Source: [Ruminococcus] lactaris ATCC 29176 (GTDB lineage: Bacteria; Bacillota; Clostridia; Lachnospirales; Lachnospiraceae). Taken from it: a stretch of 64,000 bases of DNA. The DNA lies in contig NZ_CP102292.1 of the NCBI RefSeq assembly GCF_025152405.1, positions 1,240,001 through 1,304,000 of the forward strand, in the 5' to 3' direction. Below are positions 61,212 to 64,000 of the stretch, one piece after another. Position 1 is the stretch's first letter. Every line of letters starts with the position of its first letter. The position numbers were made by a program, and so were the translations under genes. Below the pieces are notes generated by a model. It was not told the DNA's origin and did not search any database. It saw nothing but the letters and a program-made list of their open reading frames with translations.

Positions 61212-61779
61212 TAATCAGCAGTCAACTAATGACAACCACAACTACGACAACCGTCGCAGTTACAACAATTTCCCTCTTCTTGATGGAGAATGTCTTGTAC
61301 CGATCCGTGTGGACTGGGAAATGGTCAAGCACTTCAATATGTGCAGAGATAACCTCGAGACCTGGCATATCGGACCTAATAAAGTCCTGGTAGCCTTTGC
61401 ACCAGTGGCAATTGAATCCAAAGCTGCTGCCATCAAGAATTTCTATCGTGACGTAAGAGAATATTTTGCATCCTTCCACACTGACGATACACTTTCTTTG
61501 GATCAGTTTCTGGAAGAAGCCGAATCAGAAGATAGTAAAGGGTTCGAACTCGCATCATCTGAGAATCCGGAGGAAAACGTGATGCTCCGCATAATCATCC
61601 GCGACCTGATCAAACAGGTACATAATATCAACCCGAAATATGGACGCATCCTGGATCTTATCTGCAAGGATTTCACAAAAGGCGAGATTCTTGCAGAACT
61701 GAACCTTTGCAAATCTCAGGGATATGCAGACATCAAAGCTGCACAGACACTCGCAAGAAAGCTTTATTTCGAAAATTAA
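61177..61779 (+). CDS. Conserved element protein with sigma region-4-like HTH
   Basis: 200 aa; AGGAGG upstream. N-terminus is Asn-rich (NTDNQQSTNDNHNYDNRRSY); the middle is acidic. The C-terminal ~70 residues (MLRIIIRDLIKQVHNINPKY, GRILDLICKDFTKGEILAEL, KSQGYADIKAAQTLARKLYF) look like a sigma-70 region 4 HTH. Similar genes accompany ParA/ParB in conjugative elements of Clostridia. Regulation of element genes is a guess. Confidence 0.65.
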   Translation: MEINVNVPTNTDNQQSTNDNHNYDNRRSYNNFPLLDGECLVPIRVDWEMVKHFNMCRDNLETWHIGPNKVLVAFAPVAIESKAAAIKNFYRDVREYFASFHTDDTLSLDQFLEEAESEDSKGFELASSENPEENVMLRIIIRDLIKQVHNINPKYGRILDLICKDFTKGEILAELNLCKSQGYADIKAAQTLARKLYFEN

Positions 61780-61801
61780 AAATTTATGCCTTAACCAAAC
61801 A

Positions 61802-61843
61802 GCAGCGGTATCCTCATCTCGAAGATACCGCTGCCGATTTTTA
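61802..61843. terminator. Terminator between convergent genes
   Basis: GCAGCGGTATC (61802-61812) pairs with GATACCGCTGC (61824-61834), followed by CGATTTTT. Confidence 0.88.
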
Positions 61844-61845
61844 TG

Positions 61846-62121
61846 TTATACGCACTTTCTCACTTCCAGCTGGAACTTATCATGTTCCTTGATACTTCTT
61901 ACCGCCTGATTCAGTGTATTCGCCTTTCCATGCTGATGATACGGACATCTGAAAAAGTGCTTATGAAATATGATAAGAGACTGTTCTTCCGGATATTCTG
62001 TACAGTGCAGATACCAATAATGACCGGTATTCCTGCTCTGAAGCGTGATATCCTTATTATCAAGCAAAATAATGTTAAAATACTTCGCATCAATCTTCTT
62101 AAGACTGATTTCATCAAACAT
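61846..62121 (-). CDS. Small conserved protein coupled to parB
   Basis: 91 aa from the ATG at 62121, which follows AAAGGAG and overlaps the parB stop by 8 nt; a longer frame to 62199 is inside parB. Sequence: FDEISLKKIDAKYFNIILLD, RNTGHYWYLHCTEYPEEQSL, RCPYHQHGKANTLNQAVRSI. Cys/His-rich (HWYLHC, HKHFFRCPYHQHG), possibly metal-binding. Function unknown. Confidence 0.75.
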   Translation of the reverse strand: MFDEISLKKIDAKYFNIILLDNKDITLQSRNTGHYWYLHCTEYPEEQSLIIFHKHFFRCPYHQHGKANTLNQAVRSIKEHDKFQLEVRKCV

Positions 62122-63070
62122 CCACATTCTCCTTTCCAAACCATGCAGCCAGTGCCTGCTCCACAATACTATCAACGGTATTTGGATCCATTCCCTCAAA
62201 GTACTTCTCCACGATTCGTGCCGGAACCTTATAGCATTTCTTTTTTATCGGATTCTTACTCAGATATCTTTTAATCTTTGCTTCTGTAAGAGAACCAGAA
62301 TGACTGCGAAGATTTGCTACCATCTCCGATGTGATTTTCGTCTTTTCCTCATTCATCACACGAAAAACCATATCCTGCTCTTCTTCCGGGAGAAATGCCA
62401 GCTGCAAAGCAACCTTTGTATAAAGTGCTCCTCTGTCTACCATATCTTTAAATGGCTTGATGAGGTCATTCAGCTTCAGCAATCTCCCAACCGAGCTACC
62501 AGATAATTCATATTCCTTACCAATGGTATCTCTGGTTTTCAGCCTGTGGTCACCGTGACCACGAGTGACTTCAACCTCTTTTCCCTCCAAACGAGCAATC
62601 TCTTCAATAATGTCATTTCTTCTTCCCTGACAGGATTCCTTCTCGTATCTCGCCTTCAGTACTGCTGCCTTCTCTGATATCAGCAGATCGGAAAATGATC
62701 TCTGCATCAGATTTGTCTCAATCACATATACATAAGCCTCTTCCTCTGACAGATCTGTTTTCACGATTGCCGGTATTTCCTTCAATCCAACAAGCTTAGC
62801 TGCATTCATCCGATTATGTCCGGAAAGCATTTCATATCCGCCGTCAATCTCCTGCACAATTACCGGATTAAGAATTCCATGCTCCCTTACACTGGCAACC
62901 ATGTCTTCCAAACGATCTCCTTCGTACAGATGAAATGGATGATCATGGAAAGGCCGGATTTTCTTTATCGGAAGCATCTGCAATCCGCCAGCTGCCGTTT
63001 TTTCCTCGATATCATCCATTAACAGGTCCACTGCGTCACCAAATACTTTTCTTCTATTATTAGCCTTCAT
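62114..63070 (-). CDS. parB: ParB-family partition protein
   Basis: 318 aa. ParB/Spo0J N-terminal domain: LPIKKIRPFHDHPFHLYEGD, LEDMVASVREHGILNPVIVQ, MLSGHNRMNAAKLVGLKEIP and the IETNLMQRSFSDLLISEKAA box. An HTH (TIGKEYELSGSSVGRLLKL) follows. Binds parS-like sites; none was found by eye. The start overlaps the parA stop by 11 nt. The type is that of conjugative elements and phage-plasmids rather than the chromosomal one. Confidence 0.92.
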   Translation of the reverse strand: MKANNRRKVFGDAVDLLMDDIEEKTAAGGLQMLPIKKIRPFHDHPFHLYEGDRLEDMVASVREHGILNPVIVQEIDGGYEMLSGHNRMNAAKLVGLKEIPAIVKTDLSEEEAYVYVIETNLMQRSFSDLLISEKAAVLKARYEKESCQGRRNDIIEEIARLEGKEVEVTRGHGDHRLKTRDTIGKEYELSGSSVGRLLKLNDLIKPFKDMVDRGALYTKVALQLAFLPEEEQDMVFRVMNEEKTKITSEMVANLRSHSGSLTEAKIKRYLSKNPIKKKCYKVPARIVEKYFEGMDPNTVDSIVEQALAAWFGKENVDV

Positions 63071-63845
63071 AATCGATCAACTCCTTTGCAAATTTTCTAT
63101 AGGCGATTCCTGCTGATGCCTTTTTGCTGTACAAAGCAATCGGCATGGAATAATAAATGCTCTCTCCAACCTTTACGGTAGATGGAATCCTATTCTTAAA
63201 TATTTTAATCTGTCCCTGGAAGCTTCCGGTCACTTCTTCGGTTAATACCTTACAGAGAGTCGTTCTTCCATCACACATCGTAAGCAAAATGCCAGCAATC
63301 GTTAATTTCGGATTGATGCGTTTCTTGATCTTACCGACTGTTCTCAGAAAATCCTGCAATCCCATCATCGCCAGGAGCTGCGGATTCACAGTAATGATCA
63401 CCTCATCTGCTACCGCCAACGCATTGACAGTGAGCATCCCAAGGGAAGGCACCGTATCCACCAGCACATAATCATATCTGTCTCTGATTGGCGCCAATAC
63501 CTCCGCAAGCATCCGCTCTGCTCCCATTTCTGTTCTAAGCTTCGCCTCCACAGCAGATAGATAAATAGAAGAAGGAATAAAATCCACTCCATCCTTGCTC
63601 TGAATATAATGCTCCAGCTCTTCCGGTTCCTCTTCCTCGATCTGTGCCATCAGCAGATGACCAATCGTATATTCCAGGTCCTTTGTATTCTCAATGCCAT
63701 AACAGGTGCTGAGATTTGCCTGACTGTCGAGATCAATGGCAAGAACCTTCTTTCCCATACTGCAAAGAGAATAGGCCAGATTCAGCGTGGTCGTGGTTTT
63801 ACCCACGCCACCCTTCTGTGATCCGATTACAATAACCTTACTCAT
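63060..63845 (-). CDS. parA: ParA-family ATPase
   Basis: 261 aa. Deviant Walker A KGGVGKTTTTLNLA (residues 11-24), motif A' in LAIDLDSQANLS, Walker B in YDYVLVDTVPSLGML. With ParB it stabilises the element when it is extrachromosomal or helps copy positioning. Co-transcribed with an upstream coiled-coil gene whose stop lies 2 nt before its ATG. Confidence 0.94.
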   Translation of the reverse strand: MSKVIVIGSQKGGVGKTTTTLNLAYSLCSMGKKVLAIDLDSQANLSTCYGIENTKDLEYTIGHLLMAQIEEEEPEELEHYIQSKDGVDFIPSSIYLSAVEAKLRTEMGAERMLAEVLAPIRDRYDYVLVDTVPSLGMLTVNALAVADEVIITVNPQLLAMMGLQDFLRTVGKIKKRINPKLTIAGILLTMCDGRTTLCKVLTEEVTGSFQGQIKIFKNRIPSTVKVGESIYYSMPIALYSKKASAGIAYRKFAKELIDYEG

Positions 63846-63847
63846 AA

Positions 63848-64000
63848 TTACCGCTCCTCCTTCTCTGCCATATACTGTGCCTTTTTCTCAGCTACAAACT
63901 GCGCATACAGCTCTTCCTTTTCTCTTTGGAATCGCTTCCGCAACTTCTTAGTTTCCTTTTCCATAAAATCAGCCTTCATCTGCTCCAGCTCTGCTCTTTC
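63848..64000 (-). CDS. Charged coiled-coil protein, C-terminal fragment
   Basis: 50 codons up to the window edge, Glu/Lys/Arg-rich (AELEQMKADFMEKETKKLRK, FQREKEELYAQFVAEKKAQY), ending in KEER just before parA. The beginning is outside the window. A helical accessory protein of the partition operon is likely; function unknown. Confidence 0.75.
   Translation of the reverse strand, partial: ERAELEQMKADFMEKETKKLRKRFQREKEELYAQFVAEKKAQYMAEKEER

Larger units (their letters stand above)
8579..64000. mobile_element. Integrated prophage-like mosaic element (left end; right end outside the window)
   Basis: Bounded on the left by repeats, integrase and excisionase, followed by a complete HK97-type head/tail/lysis set, a phage replication module, a defence island and ParA/ParB genes. 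The start coordinate is approximate. The right attachment site is beyond the window. Structural genes look GC-richer than the accessory cassettes, consistent with mosaic assembly. Confidence 0.8.

Noticed and set aside
1-64000. CRISPR arrays, tRNA and rRNA genes
   Set aside because: None seen by eye on either strand; the repeats found are short and irregular. A tRNA scan could still find one.

Overview
The window looks like a chromosome segment of a low-GC Gram-positive gut anaerobe, most likely a Lachnospiraceae member (inference from gene content, Shine-Dalgarno usage and the ScpA/ScpB and DacF-type genes). Positions 1-8568 are ordinary host genes: a 2-isopropylmalate synthase with an AraC-type DNA-binding tail, two D,D-carboxypeptidases, ScpA/ScpB, a metallophosphoesterase, a J-domain protein and a low-molecular-weight phosphatase.

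An integrated element starts between 8569 and 9065 and runs off the right edge. It has a Tn916-type tyrosine integrase and excisionase (9066-10695) and, read leftward on the minus strand, an HK97-type siphophage set: HNH, TerS, TerL, portal, ClpP-like protease, capsid, connectors, major tail protein, a tail chaperone pair with a -1 slippery site, tape measure, tail/fibre proteins, holin, endolysin (35.4 to 12.9 kb). The replication block (36-46 kb) has a VRR nuclease, primase-helicase, a Cas4-like DUF2800 protein, DUF2815 and a DNA polymerase A. Its polymerase half lies on the opposite strand from the primase, and its SNF2-type helicase is cut by an IS630-family element at a CTAG target. From 61 to 64 kb come ParA/ParB and small genes typical of conjugative elements or phage-plasmids, so the element may be a mosaic.

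The phage carries several small cassettes with their own promoter and terminator: an AbiL-like ATPase/RloB pair (10.9-12.9 kb), a peptidase E plus DUF6440 pair inside the tail module (18.4-19.4 kb), a lone helix-turn-helix gene between tape measure and chaperone (22.7-23.0 kb), and a structured non-coding RNA followed by a terminator and a PBECR4-like nuclease gene (34.0-34.9 kb).

The most notable feature is a 14.3 kb, 12-gene minus-strand operon (60617 to 46286) inserted between the polymerase and the partition genes. Most of its genes overlap or abut. It begins with an ABC three-component (ABC-3C-like) system, continues with a translationally coupled Xre regulator, then Vsr, a Mrr-like nuclease, a Z1 helicase, a MutL/MORC-like GHKL ATPase, two uncharacterised proteins, a DUF4420 PD-(D/E)XK protein and a C5-cytosine methylase with two C-terminal winged-helix units. 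One good promoter lies upstream, with an inverted repeat that could be the Xre operator. I read it as a composite anti-phage or anti-plasmid system in which a MORC-type restriction-modification module and an ABC-3C module share one regulator.
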